A DNA stretch of 64,000 nt, taken from assembly GCA_016125185.1 (NCBI GenBank), contig WGMG01000002.1, positions 124,001 through 188,000 of the forward strand, read 5' to 3'. The notes below the pieces were generated by a model, which was not told where the DNA came from, ran no database searches, and saw only the letters and a program-made list of their open reading frames with translations. Below, one piece after another: positions 7,713 to 16,988 of this stretch. The position numbers were made by a program, and so were the translations under genes. Source of the stretch: Armatimonadota bacterium (GTDB lineage: Bacteria; Armatimonadota; Fimbriimonadia; Fimbriimonadales; Fimbriimonadaceae). The stretch's first letter is position 1. Every line of letters starts with the position of its first letter.

Positions 7713-9764
7713 GTGCTGTTCTCGCTTCTGCTAACCATCGCATGCCAGGAGTCGGACATCATTGCGACTCTCAACGAACTCGTTAGAGCCAAACCTGCAT
7801 TCTTAGTCGCTGGCGATCTTAGCGCAGCGGAGACAGGCAAACCAAAGGTCGAGAAGGGGCCAGATGATTATTTTGACAAAGAAGGCAACAAGATCGCTTC
7901 GTTCCATTTGTCGGCAAGGTATTCATCGATCCAATTGAACTGGGAAAAAACCTTGGCGAAAACTTCATTCGCAGAAAACGACGGTGAAACGCTGTTGATC
8001 GCGGATGGAAACTCAGTCACCTCCAAACACTTTAGCTATCCGGTTACCTCGTCGTGGATGGGCAACTCAATCTTGTTGACCAGCGCAAAAGACCTCCACC
8101 ATTGCTCGATCCTGAAACTGGACGGAAAATCACGGGAGTGGAGAGAAACACCAATTGATGTCGAAGAATTAAGTCAGGCGTGGGCTGATTCGGAAGAGAC
8201 CTTTTGGGCGATCGAGAAGAAGTCTTCGATGCTCATTCATATGGGGAAGGATGGAACCATCGACCTTCGCCACAGTTTCAGCGGCGACCACAACTCGATA
8301 CCGGCATCTGGATTCAGTTTCTTGTTCTCGAGCCACATGGCGACCGACGTGATTGTTTACGATGCCGATGCTAACGAGGAAAAGACAATCCTCGAAAGCC
8401 TTAAGGTCAAAGACGCCACCGACTACCACTACCAATGGGTACCAGATTCCGCTGTCCTTGCCGTGCTGTATCGAGACATCGGTGGACGACAGGTTTTGAA
8501 AACATACAAACCAGAAACCGGAGTGTGGGCTGAATTCACACTTAATGTCGCCGCCTTTGGCGACATGGTTCCGATCACCAATGACGAAGTCGTAGTTCGG
8601 GCGAGTCCGAAAGATGTGCTTTCGTTCGATACCTACTTGTACAAAATCAACGTGAAAACTGGCGTAGCCAAGCCTCTTGCCGCAAAGTCACCATTAGGTT
8701 GGTTAAGGATGCTATACCCATGCAGTTCAAACGTCGCTCACGCGGAATCCGGCGTCTTCTCATCTGCATATCCAACCGGAAACACTCCATCGCTGGTCGA
8801 GGCGATGAAGCAAGTCCTCAGCTTGAAACCCGACTTCGTCATGCGGACGTTTAGCCCGGCAGCTTCAAAGGCGGGAGACTTCGATTGGCCGACTTCTTAT
8901 ACATACTACTCAGCCGCGGGACAACGACTATCAACAATCGAATTGCCGAAAAAGTGCGGTGGGATCCACCTCTCACCCGACAAAAAGACGGCAGTCTCGT
9001 GGATTTACGCTGACGGGCGCACTTATGTGACCATTGTCAAAGACAATGGCGATGATAGCTATAAGGAGCTATCAGGTGGGACTTCCTTGGAGTGGTTCGG
9101 CAACCGATTGCTAGCCACGACCCGAGGTTTGAGCGTGATCGAACAGGACGGAGCCAACATAGAGTGGCTTCTGCGATCCATTAGCAAGTACGAGTTTTCG
9201 TCCTACTGCCTCGATTCGGCGGGTGGTATATGGGGTTGTCCCAATGCAACCTTGGGAGGTAACCGTTATCCGCTCATCCACATAAATAAGCTTGGGGTTG
9301 TCGATACCACCCTGGAGACTTCACAAAGCCTTGTGCCGGTTTTGGCTGTCGATGGGGAGTCGCGCTACGTTTTTTTGAGCAACCACAATAACCTCGTCGT
9401 GATGGATACTCGGACGAAATCGGAGACGACATTGGTAGAGCCGACGAAGGATTCGATTTTGTCCCAGGTGGTCAAGTTCGTCTGGATGCCAAAACTAGAA
9501 GCGCTGGCCCTGTTCCAAAATGGCGACTTGTCTCTCTATTACCCGGGAACAAAGCAGCGCGTCCCCATTCGAATTGTTGGAGGCTATGGAATAGGATCCT
9601 TCATTCCGCTTAACGACACCGAACTACTAGTTGCAGCCCGGCCACAGGATAGCGGGAAGATTCAGCTCTATCGTCTCAACCTAACGAATGGCGAAATGAC
9701 GCCGTTCGATAAGGATGGGCCCACAGGCTTGAGTGTTCACCTGGAGCGAGTAAGCGCTCTTTAG
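7713..9764 (+). CDS. Large beta-propeller-like exported protein, family not recognised
   Basis: A 683-aa protein with a GTG start and the hydrophobic N-terminus MLFSLLLTIACQES, which reads as a weak signal peptide without a basic n-region. The body contains repeated short beta-strand units with Asp-Gly turns, such as LLIADGNS, HLSPDKKTAVSWIYADG and VLAVDGESRYVFLSN, as in WD40/TolB-like propellers. Base composition looks more AT-rich than its neighbours. Its stop shares a TTAG tetranucleotide with the convergent response regulator. It sits between two copies of the regulator's 3' end, which suggests it arrived by recombination. Function unknown. Confidence 0.75.
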   Translation: MLFSLLLTIACQESDIIATLNELVRAKPAFLVAGDLSAAETGKPKVEKGPDDYFDKEGNKIASFHLSARYSSIQLNWEKTLAKTSFAENDGETLLIADGNSVTSKHFSYPVTSSWMGNSILLTSAKDLHHCSILKLDGKSREWRETPIDVEELSQAWADSEETFWAIEKKSSMLIHMGKDGTIDLRHSFSGDHNSIPASGFSFLFSSHMATDVIVYDADANEEKTILESLKVKDATDYHYQWVPDSAVLAVLYRDIGGRQVLKTYKPETGVWAEFTLNVAAFGDMVPITNDEVVVRASPKDVLSFDTYLYKINVKTGVAKPLAAKSPLGWLRMLYPCSSNVAHAESGVFSSAYPTGNTPSLVEAMKQVLSLKPDFVMRTFSPAASKAGDFDWPTSYTYYSAAGQRLSTIELPKKCGGIHLSPDKKTAVSWIYADGRTYVTIVKDNGDDSYKELSGGTSLEWFGNRLLATTRGLSVIEQDGANIEWLLRSISKYEFSSYCLDSAGGIWGCPNATLGGNRYPLIHINKLGVVDTTLETSQSLVPVLAVDGESRYVFLSNHNNLVVMDTRTKSETTLVEPTKDSILSQVVKFVWMPKLEALALFQNGDLSLYYPGTKQRVPIRIVGGYGIGSFIPLNDTELLVAARPQDSGKIQLYRLNLTNGEMTPFDKDGPTGLSVHLERVSAL

Positions 9765-10432
9765 CCGACGAACTTATAACCCACGCCGCGTACCGTTACG
9801 ATCCGATCCGCCGCCTCTTGCGAGGTCGCCAATCGCATGCGGAGCCATCGTACATGCACGTCCACCGTTCGGCTCGTCACGTACGCGTCCTTGCCCCAGA
9901 TGCGGTCTAGCAACGCCTCACGAGAGAACACCTGACCGGCGTTCTTGGCCAAAAACAGCAGAAGGGCGAACTCCTTCGGCGAAAGGGTGAGCAGTTTGCC
10001 GTCCAGGGTCGCTTCGTGCGTTCGTGGATCAATTCGGAGGTCGCCCCGTTCGACGACTTCTTGAATCGCTTCGCCGCCGGATCGGCGCAGGATTGCCCGC
10101 ACGCGGGCCACCAATTCGGTCATATTGAACGGCTTTACGACATAGTCGTCGGCGCCCATCTCCAAGCCCTTGATGCGATCCTCTTCCGAGGCGCGGGCCG
10201 AGACGAAGATGATCGGCGTTTGGTGTTCGCGCCGCACGGCCTTGCAGAAATCGTGGCCGCTTCGGTTGGGCAACATGATATCGAGGATGACCAGGTTTGG
10301 CTTCACGCGCTTATACAGGCGCATCGCATCTTCGGCGGTCTCCGCCGTAAACGTGGTGAATCCTTCCTTCCGGAACTTGTTTTCCAGTGTCTCAATGATC
10401 GCGGTTTCGTCATCGACGATCAGGATTGTCAT
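9761..10432 (-). CDS. OmpR/PhoB-family response regulator
   Basis: A 223-aa regulator: an N-terminal receiver domain with DD at 7-8, phospho-acceptor D51 (VILDIMLP), the switch Ser in VSARAS and Lys in VVKPF. This is followed by a C-terminal winged helix ending TVRGVGYKFVG. The start at 10432 (MTILIVDDE) is preferred; an ORF start at 10480 would add 16 unconserved residues. No histidine kinase is adjacent, so its partner is unknown. The neighbouring segment 7600-7645 shows that a second copy of its tail existed. Confidence 0.92.
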   Translation of the reverse strand: MTILIVDDETAIIETLENKFRKEGFTTFTAETAEDAMRLYKRVKPNLVILDIMLPNRSGHDFCKAVRREHQTPIIFVSARASEEDRIKGLEMGADDYVVKPFNMTELVARVRAILRRSGGEAIQEVVERGDLRIDPRTHEATLDGKLLTLSPKEFALLLFLAKNAGQVFSREALLDRIWGKDAYVTSRTVDVHVRWLRMRLATSQEAADRIVTVRGVGYKFVG

Positions 10433-10542
10433 CGTCTCCGTTCCCTGTCTAGCCTTATCGAGTCGGTCAGCAATTGCCATATTGTCCTCGGCGAGTACAC
10501 CGAGAATCGTTTTTACATTTCTTTATTAAGGGACGGTAAAGC

Positions 10543-11673
10543 TTAGGACCCTGCGGCGATGATTTCAACATTTGCCCGCGGAACCGTGACTTCTTCGCCC
10601 GAACCTAATTTGGCCCGAAGCACCCTGACATGAGTACCAGATTCGAGCGTCACCAGCTCGGCCGGAAGCTGAGTGACCGATCCGATGAGTCCGAAATATG
10701 GTTCGCGAATGATTCTGATCTGCGATCCGATCTCCAAAGCCAGGGCCTTTGCCTCCGCCGGAGCCTCGCCCGCGTGCTTGGGCTCAGGAACGATCAGCTC
10801 GGGTCGAATAACGCCTGCGCGAATCTGTGTTGCACCATTGATCGACGCGTCATGTCCATTGATCGACTTCAGCAGGTCAAAAGTGCGCTGAGCCATCGGC
10901 AAGAAACCAAAGCCTTCCGTGACCATCAGAGTCAGGTCGATCTTTTCCGTACCGGTGATCGCCACGCCAATGTCGTAGCCCAGAAATTCGATAAGGTCGC
11001 TGTCCTTCAGGCCGCCAGCGATGATTCCCGCTGCGCCTACCGACGCCGCCTTCTTGATCGCCGCCGCCGTCATACCTGCGCCGCCAACCAGAATCTTGCC
11101 CTTGTCGTCCGGCTTGATGTCGCCTTCATCGAGAACCTTTTCGTGGTCGGTCACAGCTAGCCGAACGACACCTTGTCGCTCGCCGCCAACGCCGAAAATG
11201 CCTTGGATCATCGCGCATCGCGTCTCGACGATCGCGCCTTCGTCCGGCATGACGTCCAGGACGGTGCCTTTGATATAGGCGTCAATCTCGATCGGGATCG
11301 AAGGTTCGCGGATCAGCGCATTGCCCGTGACCTCACTGAACGACTCGAACGTCCCGGTGTAATCGCAAGTCGCGGTCGGCGCTTTGAACAAACCGAACAG
11401 CTTCTTCCCTTCCGCCACCAGTTGGCCCTTTTCGACCGGATCGCCGACATTGATCTTCAAAAAGGCAGGAACGTCTTTGGCTTCAACTCCGAGTTGGTCC
11501 GCAATCTTGACGGTTTGGAGCGCGCCTGGAAGCATCGCTTGGGCGACGGCAGTCTTTGGCTCGACGGAATCGCCAACTTTGACGAGGACGTTGCCCTTAA
11601 TGGGAAGGCGTCGAGTGCGGCGGACGACGATGTCGCCGCTGACGGTGAGTCCAGGGGTATATGCGCTTGCCAA
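10543..11673 (-). CDS. KOW-motif protein with a barrel-sandwich-like N-terminus
   Basis: About 376 aa from a TTG at 11673, which has AAGGAT just upstream; the open frame extends to 11790 but would overlap the preceding gene. The N-terminal part (VLVKVGDSVEPKTAVAQ, KINVGDPVEKGQLVAEG) resembles biotinyl/lipoyl barrel-sandwich folds as in RnfC-type proteins. A glycine- and alanine-rich alpha/beta section follows (ILVGGAGMTAAAIKKAA, GAAGIIAGGL). The C-terminal 70 residues look like a KOW domain (GSQIRIIREPYFGLIGSVTQL). It probably forms an operon with the reductase upstream (45-nt gap). I cannot name a function. Confidence 0.75.
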   Translation of the reverse strand: MASAYTPGLTVSGDIVVRRTRRLPIKGNVLVKVGDSVEPKTAVAQAMLPGALQTVKIADQLGVEAKDVPAFLKINVGDPVEKGQLVAEGKKLFGLFKAPTATCDYTGTFESFSEVTGNALIREPSIPIEIDAYIKGTVLDVMPDEGAIVETRCAMIQGIFGVGGERQGVVRLAVTDHEKVLDEGDIKPDDKGKILVGGAGMTAAAIKKAASVGAAGIIAGGLKDSDLIEFLGYDIGVAITGTEKIDLTLMVTEGFGFLPMAQRTFDLLKSINGHDASINGATQIRAGVIRPELIVPEPKHAGEAPAEAKALALEIGSQIRIIREPYFGLIGSVTQLPAELVTLESGTHVRVLRAKLGSGEEVTVPRANVEIIAAGS

Positions 11674-11717
11674 ACTGTTGATCCTTCGAGTGAAATCTCG
11701 AAAGAGTGTACTTGATG

Positions 11718-12698
11718 TTAAGCGTCGCGGTCGCTGCTGTGGCCGGGGAATAGCTTCGCCGTTGGGTCCAGATACGTCTTCGCAAAGCACACCGCCGTAG
11801 CCGCTTCGCCGACGCCCGTCGCGATCAGCTTCAGCTTGCTTCCGTAGCTCGCCACGTCCCCAACCGCGAAGATACGCGGTCGGTTAGTTTCGAACTTATC
11901 GTCCACCTTGATCTGGTTCTTTTCAATCTCCAGACCCCAATCCTTGAGCGGCCCCAAGCTGGACTTGAATCCGATATTGACGCACACCTCGTCACAGTCG
12001 AAGAATTCGGTCTCTTTCGTCTGGGTGTTCTCGATGGTTAAACCATTCACGTGATCGTCGCCGTGAAGTTCTTTAACGACGTAGAAAAGCTTCATATCGA
12101 CCGAGCTGGTCGTCACCTTCACGACGCTGTCCTCGTGCGCCTTGAAGACGTCTCGACGGTGGATCAGCGTGATCGACTCCGCAATGTCTTCGAGGGCCAT
12201 CGCCCAGTCGAACGCGCTATCGCCGCCGCCAACGATGGCGAGCTTGCGGTTGGTGAAAACGCTGGTGTCCCGAACGCCGTAGTGAACGCCCTTGCCGATA
12301 AAGTCGTCCTCGCGAAGCGCCCCGATCTTGGTGGGCTGGAATGCGCCCGGTCCCGCCGAGATGATGATGGTCTTGGTCGAGAGTTCGAGCCCCTTGTCGG
12401 TGTTGATGATGTAGTGGTCGCCTGCATCGATCAGTTCCTCCGCCGTGTTCTCCAGCACCAGCTTGGGGTGGAACTGCGTCCCTTGCTCGATCATCGCCTT
12501 GGCCAAATCCTTGGCCAGCACTTTCGGGAAACCGGGCATATCGTAGACGTACTTTTCGGGATACAACGCGGTTAGCTGCCCACCCAATTCGGGAAGCGAA
12601 TCGATAATTCGGACCGACATGCCGCGCAACCCAGCGTAAAAGGCCGCGAACAGGCCACAGGGTCCACCGCCGATAATCGTAACGTCAACTGTATTCAT
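11718..12698 (-). CDS. Ferredoxin--NADP+ reductase-like (TrxB-type flavoprotein)
   Basis: A 326-aa flavoprotein with the FAD motif IIGGGPCGLFAAFYAG at residues about 8-23, LGGQLTALYPEK, and the NADPH motif VGGGDSAFDWA. The C-terminal FAD contact is RIFAVGDVASYG. There is no CxxC redox pair where thioredoxin reductase has one, which fits the type-2 ferredoxin/flavodoxin-NADP reductases (YumC class). The predicted reaction is electron transfer between NADPH and ferredoxin. The KOW gene follows with 45 nt between them. Confidence 0.88.
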   Translation of the reverse strand: MNTVDVTIIGGGPCGLFAAFYAGLRGMSVRIIDSLPELGGQLTALYPEKYVYDMPGFPKVLAKDLAKAMIEQGTQFHPKLVLENTAEELIDAGDHYIINTDKGLELSTKTIIISAGPGAFQPTKIGALREDDFIGKGVHYGVRDTSVFTNRKLAIVGGGDSAFDWAMALEDIAESITLIHRRDVFKAHEDSVVKVTTSSVDMKLFYVVKELHGDDHVNGLTIENTQTKETEFFDCDEVCVNIGFKSSLGPLKDWGLEIEKNQIKVDDKFETNRPRIFAVGDVASYGSKLKLIATGVGEAATAVCFAKTYLDPTAKLFPGHSSDRDA

Positions 12699-12883
12699 TT
12701 TGCAAGGAATCGGCTCGGCGTCGAACCGGACAATAGTTTACTCCGTGGGGTGCCTTCAGGATTCTTCGCCGAGGCCCGGCACCTTTTAGCCTTTCCCATC
12801 TATTGGCTTCGACCTAATATTGTTTGGCGGAACGCGACGACGACATGCGGTCGTTGCCACGAAAAACGGAGGGTGCACCAATT

Positions 12884-12938
12884 CTCCCTCATTTGTGAGG
12901 GAGTCCGTGAGCTAGGCACTAGGGCGAACGGGTGAGAG
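12884..12938 (+). repeat. REP-like hairpin element, copy A
   Basis: CTCCCTCA and TGAGGGAG (12884-12903) form an 8-bp stem with a TTTG loop. The tail includes CCGTGAGC, GGGCGAAC and GGGTGAG. The same arrangement occurs at 24467-24511. It sits in the 288-nt intergenic gap 12699-12986, where nothing else but a possible -10 box was seen. Confidence 0.6.
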
Positions 12939-12968
12939 CAAGTAGGTTTTATGAAAGCCGATACGGCT

Positions 12969-12974
12969 TATAAT
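12969..12974 (+). promoter_or_regulatory. -10 box TATAAT before the 12987 gene
   Basis: A perfect TATAAT ends 12 nt before the ATG at 12987, and no ribosome-binding site is visible, so the transcript may carry almost no leader. The -35 region is not convincing. Confidence 0.45.
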
Positions 12975-12986
12975 AGCCAATAGTTA

Positions 12987-13406
12987 ATGGACATCCCCGA
13001 TGACCTGCGCCCCCGATGGATGCCCAAATGGCTGATCGCTTTCATGTTTGGCCCTAAATTCAAGCGATTCATGAAATGGGTTATGTTGTTCGTTGCCGTC
13101 GTCGCTGTAACCAAGACGATCTACAACTGTGTGGCCCCAGGACATGATAGGGTTATTAGGCTTGTTCTCCTAGGGCCAGTCCTGTTCGTGCTGGCTCAAA
13201 CCGCGCTGTTTATTTGGAAAATCGAAAAAGGCAAGTTCGAGAGCCCAAGTAAGCTATGGATATTCGCCGGGCTTGCCGTGTTCTTGCCAGAAACGACTCG
13301 AAAGGAAGGGTTTCTTGCGGCGTCGATAGATTTCGCGATGATCTTGGGAATCTTCTGGGTTTTCAACCTCTTTGATCGTCGCAAGCAGAAGGACATTTGC
13401 CCCTAA
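12987..13406 (+). CDS. Small multi-pass membrane protein, unknown
   Basis: A 139-aa protein with about four hydrophobic segments (VMLFVAVVAVT, LVLLGPVLFVLAQTALFIW, IFAGLAVFLP, FAMILGIFWVFNLF) and charged ends. I do not recognise the family. It stands alone between the reductase and sufE, and is convergent with sufE across a short gap. A TATAAT 12 nt before the ATG supports real expression. Confidence 0.65.
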   Translation: MDIPDDLRPRWMPKWLIAFMFGPKFKRFMKWVMLFVAVVAVTKTIYNCVAPGHDRVIRLVLLGPVLFVLAQTALFIWKIEKGKFESPSKLWIFAGLAVFLPETTRKEGFLAASIDFAMILGIFWVFNLFDRRKQKDICP

Positions 13407-13432
13407 CTCCCGACTTCAAACCCTCATCTAAC

Positions 13433-13843
13433 TTACGCCGCCAGGCGCTTGACGATCCGCACCATGTTGGTGAGCCCCAGATTCTTTCCCATCGATAGCT
13501 CGTTCCCAAAGACCTGAAAGACGATCCCTTCATCGATCGCCCCAATCTCCGCCTTCGGCGCGCCCGACGCCGACTGGAGAAGCACCGCCATTGCCATCGC
13601 CGAAATCCCCTGAGGATTGTCGACAGCGAAGTGAAATTCGACCGACGATCCCACCGGAACTGCCTCGATGTAAACCTCGGATTCGCACCCCGGAACCTTC
13701 TTCTCCTCCGACCGAACCATTTGCTCCACCGAGGGATGCCGATACTCGTCGGCCAAGGCGATCAACGCCTCGATACGATCCTGCCGGTCGGTGAAAAAGG
13801 CAAGGTCGTCCAAATGCTCCTGGAGCTTCGCGGGAATTGGCAC
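13433..13843 (-). CDS. sufE: SufE-like sulfur acceptor protein
   Basis: A 136-aa protein from a GTG at 13843. SufE takes persulfide sulfur from the cysteine desulfurase SufS and passes it to iron-sulfur cluster assembly. The conserved active-site segment VPGCESEVY (Cys53) and the later GISAMAMAVLLQSASG region match the family, as does the length (about 140). The rhodanese gene lies just upstream on the same strand, separated by a hairpin, so the two may share a sulfur-transfer role. No sufS or sufBCD genes are in the window. Confidence 0.9.
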   Translation of the reverse strand: MPIPAKLQEHLDDLAFFTDRQDRIEALIALADEYRHPSVEQMVRSEEKKVPGCESEVYIEAVPVGSSVEFHFAVDNPQGISAMAMAVLLQSASGAPKAEIGAIDEGIVFQVFGNELSMGKNLGLTNMVRIVKRLAA

Positions 13844-13872
13844 TTCCCTATTATGTCAGGGACCATAAACAA

Positions 13873-13902
13873 GAATTCCCCTCCGCTTTCAGAGGGGAAT
13901 TC
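13873..13902 (-). terminator. Hairpin after the rhodanese gene
   Basis: GAATTCCCCTC and GAGGGGAATTC form a perfect 11-bp stem with an 8-nt loop. On the minus strand it is followed by TTGTTTATG, a weak T-run. It separates the rhodanese gene from sufE. Confidence 0.6.
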
Positions 13903-13928
13903 CGTTCTCCAGCCTGAAGCCCAGTAAG

Positions 13929-14807
13929 TTACTTCTCGACCGGTACGCCGACCAGGTTGCCCCACTCGGTCCAAGAACCGTCGTAGTTTCGCACCGTCGA
14001 GTAGCCCAGCAGGTACCGCAGCACGAACCAGGTGTGGCTCGATCGCTCTCCGATTCGGCAATACACGATCACGTCATCGCCCTCGGCGGTTCCCGCACCG
14101 TCCTGATAAATCTCCTTCAGTTGGGTCGATGTCTTAAACGTGCCATCTTCGGGATTGATCGCCTTAGCCCACGGCACGCTCTTCGCGCCGGGAATGTGAC
14201 CGCCGCGCAGGGCGCCCTCGTTAGGATAATCCGGCATGTGCAGTTTCGCGCCGCTGAACTCGTCTGGCGAGCGAACATCGATCAATTTGCCGTCCGTCTT
14301 CAGATGCGCCAAGACCTGGTCGCGGAACGCCCGCTGAGTCTTGTCGTCGCGCGTCTTCGACGGGTACGATGTGCTCTTCTCGGCTGGCACTTCTCGCGTT
14401 AGCTCTCGACCTTCCTTCACCCATTTCAGGCGTCCACCATCCAGAATTCGGGTGTTCGTGTGGCCGAAAAGTTCGAAAATCCAGAGTGCATAGGTAGCCC
14501 ACCAGTTGTTCTTATCGCCATAAAGCACGATCAGCGTATCGGGCGTTGCACCAATGCGAGACATAAGCGTGGAGAACGCCTCGCTCTGGATATAGTCGCG
14601 GATAAGCGGATCGTTCAGGTCTCGCGTCCAATCCACTTCATACGCACCGGGAATGTGCCCCGACGGGTAAAGAAGTGAGTCCTCGTTAGACTCCACGATG
14701 ATCAAATTCGGGTTGTTGAGGTTCTCGGCCAACCATTCGGTCGAGACAAGCTTGTCCGGGTGCACGTAGCCACGGGTTTCAATCGGTTGCTCCAATGTAG
14801 TCGGCAT
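13929..14807 (-). CDS. sseA: Thiosulfate/3-mercaptopyruvate sulfurtransferase (two rhodanese domains)
   Basis: A 292-aa tandem rhodanese. The first, inactive domain contains [18 protein letters not shown], with Gly-Asp-Lys (YGDKNN) in place of an active-site Cys loop. The second has [15 protein letters not shown] with catalytic Cys250 in the loop CRIGERS. It would transfer sulfane sulfur from thiosulfate or mercaptopyruvate to an acceptor. The loop CRIGERS is usual in thiosulfate-type enzymes, but the substrate cannot be settled by eye. sufE lies downstream. It diverges from the DUF5916 gene over about 200 nt that shows no other clear features. Confidence 0.9.
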   Translation of the reverse strand: MPTTLEQPIETRGYVHPDKLVSTEWLAENLNNPNLIIVESNEDSLLYPSGHIPGAYEVDWTRDLNDPLIRDYIQSEAFSTLMSRIGATPDTLIVLYGDKNNWWATYALWIFELFGHTNTRILDGGRLKWVKEGRELTREVPAEKSTSYPSKTRDDKTQRAFRDQVLAHLKTDGKLIDVRSPDEFSGAKLHMPDYPNEGALRGGHIPGAKSVPWAKAINPEDGTFKTSTQLKEIYQDGAGTAEGDDVIVYCRIGERSSHTWFVLRYLLGYSTVRNYDGSWTEWGNLVGVPVEK

Positions 14808-15009
14808 AACGGTTTCCTAATTTCAGTTTGGCACTTGCTGGTACCTTCTACGACATTCAACTGGACAAAGAAGTCGAGATTCGCACTTTATTTGGGAAAA
14901 AGTCCCCGCGTCGAAACTTGTCGAAACCCATTCCCCGTACTTTCTCCCGTTGCCGCGACCAGGGGAAAACGAGCCATCATAAAGGGCGCGGCGGTCGACA
15001 AAGGGGTTG

Positions 15010-16974
15010 ATGAAGGTTTTTCGTATTTGGGGTTTGGTTGCGGGTCTTGCTCTTGCTGGATCCACTTTGGCCGATGGGCAAGTTCCCATCGTAAAGGCCC
15101 ACCGCCTCGATAAAGCCCCGACCATCGACGGCAAAATGAACCCGGGCGAATGGGACGAAGCCTTCGAAACTTCGACTTTCCTCGACCGAGCCACCACGAA
15201 GCCTCCTTCCGACAAAACCGAGGCCTGGATCGGCTACGACCGCAAGGGTATCTACATCGCCTTTTACTGCCACGACTCCCAACCGGACAAGATCGTTGCC
15301 CGCGAAATTATCCCAAATTCCAAATTTGACGGCGAAGACTGGGTCGAGTTCGACATCAATCCTTTCGGGAATCGGACCTTCAACCAGCTTTGCGAGTTCG
15401 TTGTGAACGCTCGCGGCACCAAGTCCGAGAACTTCAAAGGTGGCCGCACCGATAAGCGCGAATGGCGGGGCGACTGGAAAGCTGCCACCTCGCGTACCTC
15501 CGACGGCTGGGTCTGCGAAATGGAAATCCCGTGGCCGATCCTCAACTACCCACGCAAGGATCGGTTCAACATGGACCTCAACCTCATCCGTGGACAGGGT
15601 CGATCCCAAATCGAGCAGAGCTGGGCCAACGCCCGACTCAACCCTCTACCCGAGCAGCAGGGCATCTGGGAGGGCGTCGAACCTCCTACCCCGCCGACCG
15701 CGCACGTTCAGTACCTCGCTTACAGCGCGCCGGAGGTAGCCAATGGCAAATTCCAGAACCGAGTCGGTCTCGACGCCCGTTACGCGTTCACCCAGTCGGT
15801 CACCGGCGTCATGAGCCTCGCGCCGGACTTTAAGAACATTCAGGACGTCGTTCCCGGAATCGACTTCGTACGAACCGAACGAAACCTCGATGAGTCGCGC
15901 CCTTTCTTCAACGAAGGCTCCGGCTTCTTCCGCCTGACGGACAACTTCACCTACGGTTCGATGTTCTACAGCCGGCGCATCGCTGACTTCGATATGGGAG
16001 CCAAGGTCTACGGTCAAGCCAACCCGAACCTCGGATTCGGCGCCCTCTACACCAATAAATTCGACGGCGAAAAGGCCGCCGTATTCAACGTCAAGCGCAC
16101 CTTTTCCTCGACCGAAGGTATCAACCTTTTTGGAACCGTCAATGCTGATGGCAACGACAACTCGTCGCTCGGCTTTGGCTACAACAAGCGGGTCGGCAAG
16201 ATCGGATTCGATGTCGGAGCGGCAATGGAGAAGGATAACGGAACCAAGGCCGACACCGCCGGTTCCGCCGCGATTTCCTACCAAGGCAATGGCGACTTCC
16301 TGATGGCCCGGTACCTATGGGTCACGCCGGAGTTCAACCCCTCCCTCGCCTACATCCCCTGGACCGACCGTCGGGGCGGCTACATCTACGGCGAGAGCAA
16401 TCGTCAATATCGTAAGGGTCCAATTCGGGAAACCCAATACAACTTCAGCACCGATCAATTCCGCACCTATTCCGGCGTCCTACAAGAAAATGGCTTCGAT
16501 ACGTCGTTCAACGTCGGACTCCGAAACGACATGGGGGTCGGCTTTGCTCGCGTCCGCTACACTTACAGCGGTTCGCTCGACGACTATTGGGTTTACGGTA
16601 TCGCCTTCAACACGTCCAACCGATTCAAAAAGCTTTCGATGAACTACCTGCAGGGCACCCAAGGCGACATGCCCAGCAAGTACTACTTTGTGCGCGGAAG
16701 CTACCGGGTGGTCAACAACCTCGACCTTAGCATCGATAAGTCCGTCCAAGAGCTCGGCGGAACTACACGCCAAACCATCGCGACCCTCGCCTATCAGGCA
16801 TCGCCGCAGGATCTTCTGTCCAGCCGGTTCGTCATGAACGGCAACGACCAAAACATCTACTTCAGCTTCCGCCACGCGGGATTCCGAGGAACGGAATACT
16901 ATCTGATCTACGGTGATCCCAACGCCCAGCGGACTTCCAACCGATTAAGCTTGAAAGCGGTCTGGGCGTTCTAG
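15010..16974 (+). CDS. DUF5916-type protein with CBM9-like N-terminal domain
   Basis: A 654-aa exported protein with the signal peptide KVFRIWGLVAGLALAGSTLADG. Residues about 35-230 match CBM9-like domains (DKAPTIDGKMNPGEWDEA, EAWIGYDRKGIYIAFYCHD, DGEDWVEFDIN). The rest is rich in alternating aromatic beta-strands (FRTYSGVLQENGFDTSFNVG) and ends in Phe (KAVWAF), as in outer-membrane beta-barrels. This fits DUF5916. AAGGGG at 15001-15006 is close to the ATG at 15010. Such proteins are thought to bind carbohydrate at the outer membrane; the ligand here is unknown. Confidence 0.85.
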   Translation: MKVFRIWGLVAGLALAGSTLADGQVPIVKAHRLDKAPTIDGKMNPGEWDEAFETSTFLDRATTKPPSDKTEAWIGYDRKGIYIAFYCHDSQPDKIVAREIIPNSKFDGEDWVEFDINPFGNRTFNQLCEFVVNARGTKSENFKGGRTDKREWRGDWKAATSRTSDGWVCEMEIPWPILNYPRKDRFNMDLNLIRGQGRSQIEQSWANARLNPLPEQQGIWEGVEPPTPPTAHVQYLAYSAPEVANGKFQNRVGLDARYAFTQSVTGVMSLAPDFKNIQDVVPGIDFVRTERNLDESRPFFNEGSGFFRLTDNFTYGSMFYSRRIADFDMGAKVYGQANPNLGFGALYTNKFDGEKAAVFNVKRTFSSTEGINLFGTVNADGNDNSSLGFGYNKRVGKIGFDVGAAMEKDNGTKADTAGSAAISYQGNGDFLMARYLWVTPEFNPSLAYIPWTDRRGGYIYGESNRQYRKGPIRETQYNFSTDQFRTYSGVLQENGFDTSFNVGLRNDMGVGFARVRYTYSGSLDDYWVYGIAFNTSNRFKKLSMNYLQGTQGDMPSKYYFVRGSYRVVNNLDLSIDKSVQELGGTTRQTIATLAYQASPQDLLSSRFVMNGNDQNIYFSFRHAGFRGTEYYLIYGDPNAQRTSNRLSLKAVWAF

Positions 16975-16988
16975 GTAAGGTATCCACC

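Noticed and set aside
7600-9778. The 17-nt direct repeats as attachment sites of an integrative element
   Set aside because: No integrase, excisionase or transposase lies between them, and similarity continues past the repeat as normal coding homology, so recombination between regulator paralogues is simpler.
12750-12935. A 61-aa open frame on the plus strand
   Set aside because: Its C-terminal half is only translation through the REP-like hairpin, and the rest lacks a ribosome-binding site and coding character.
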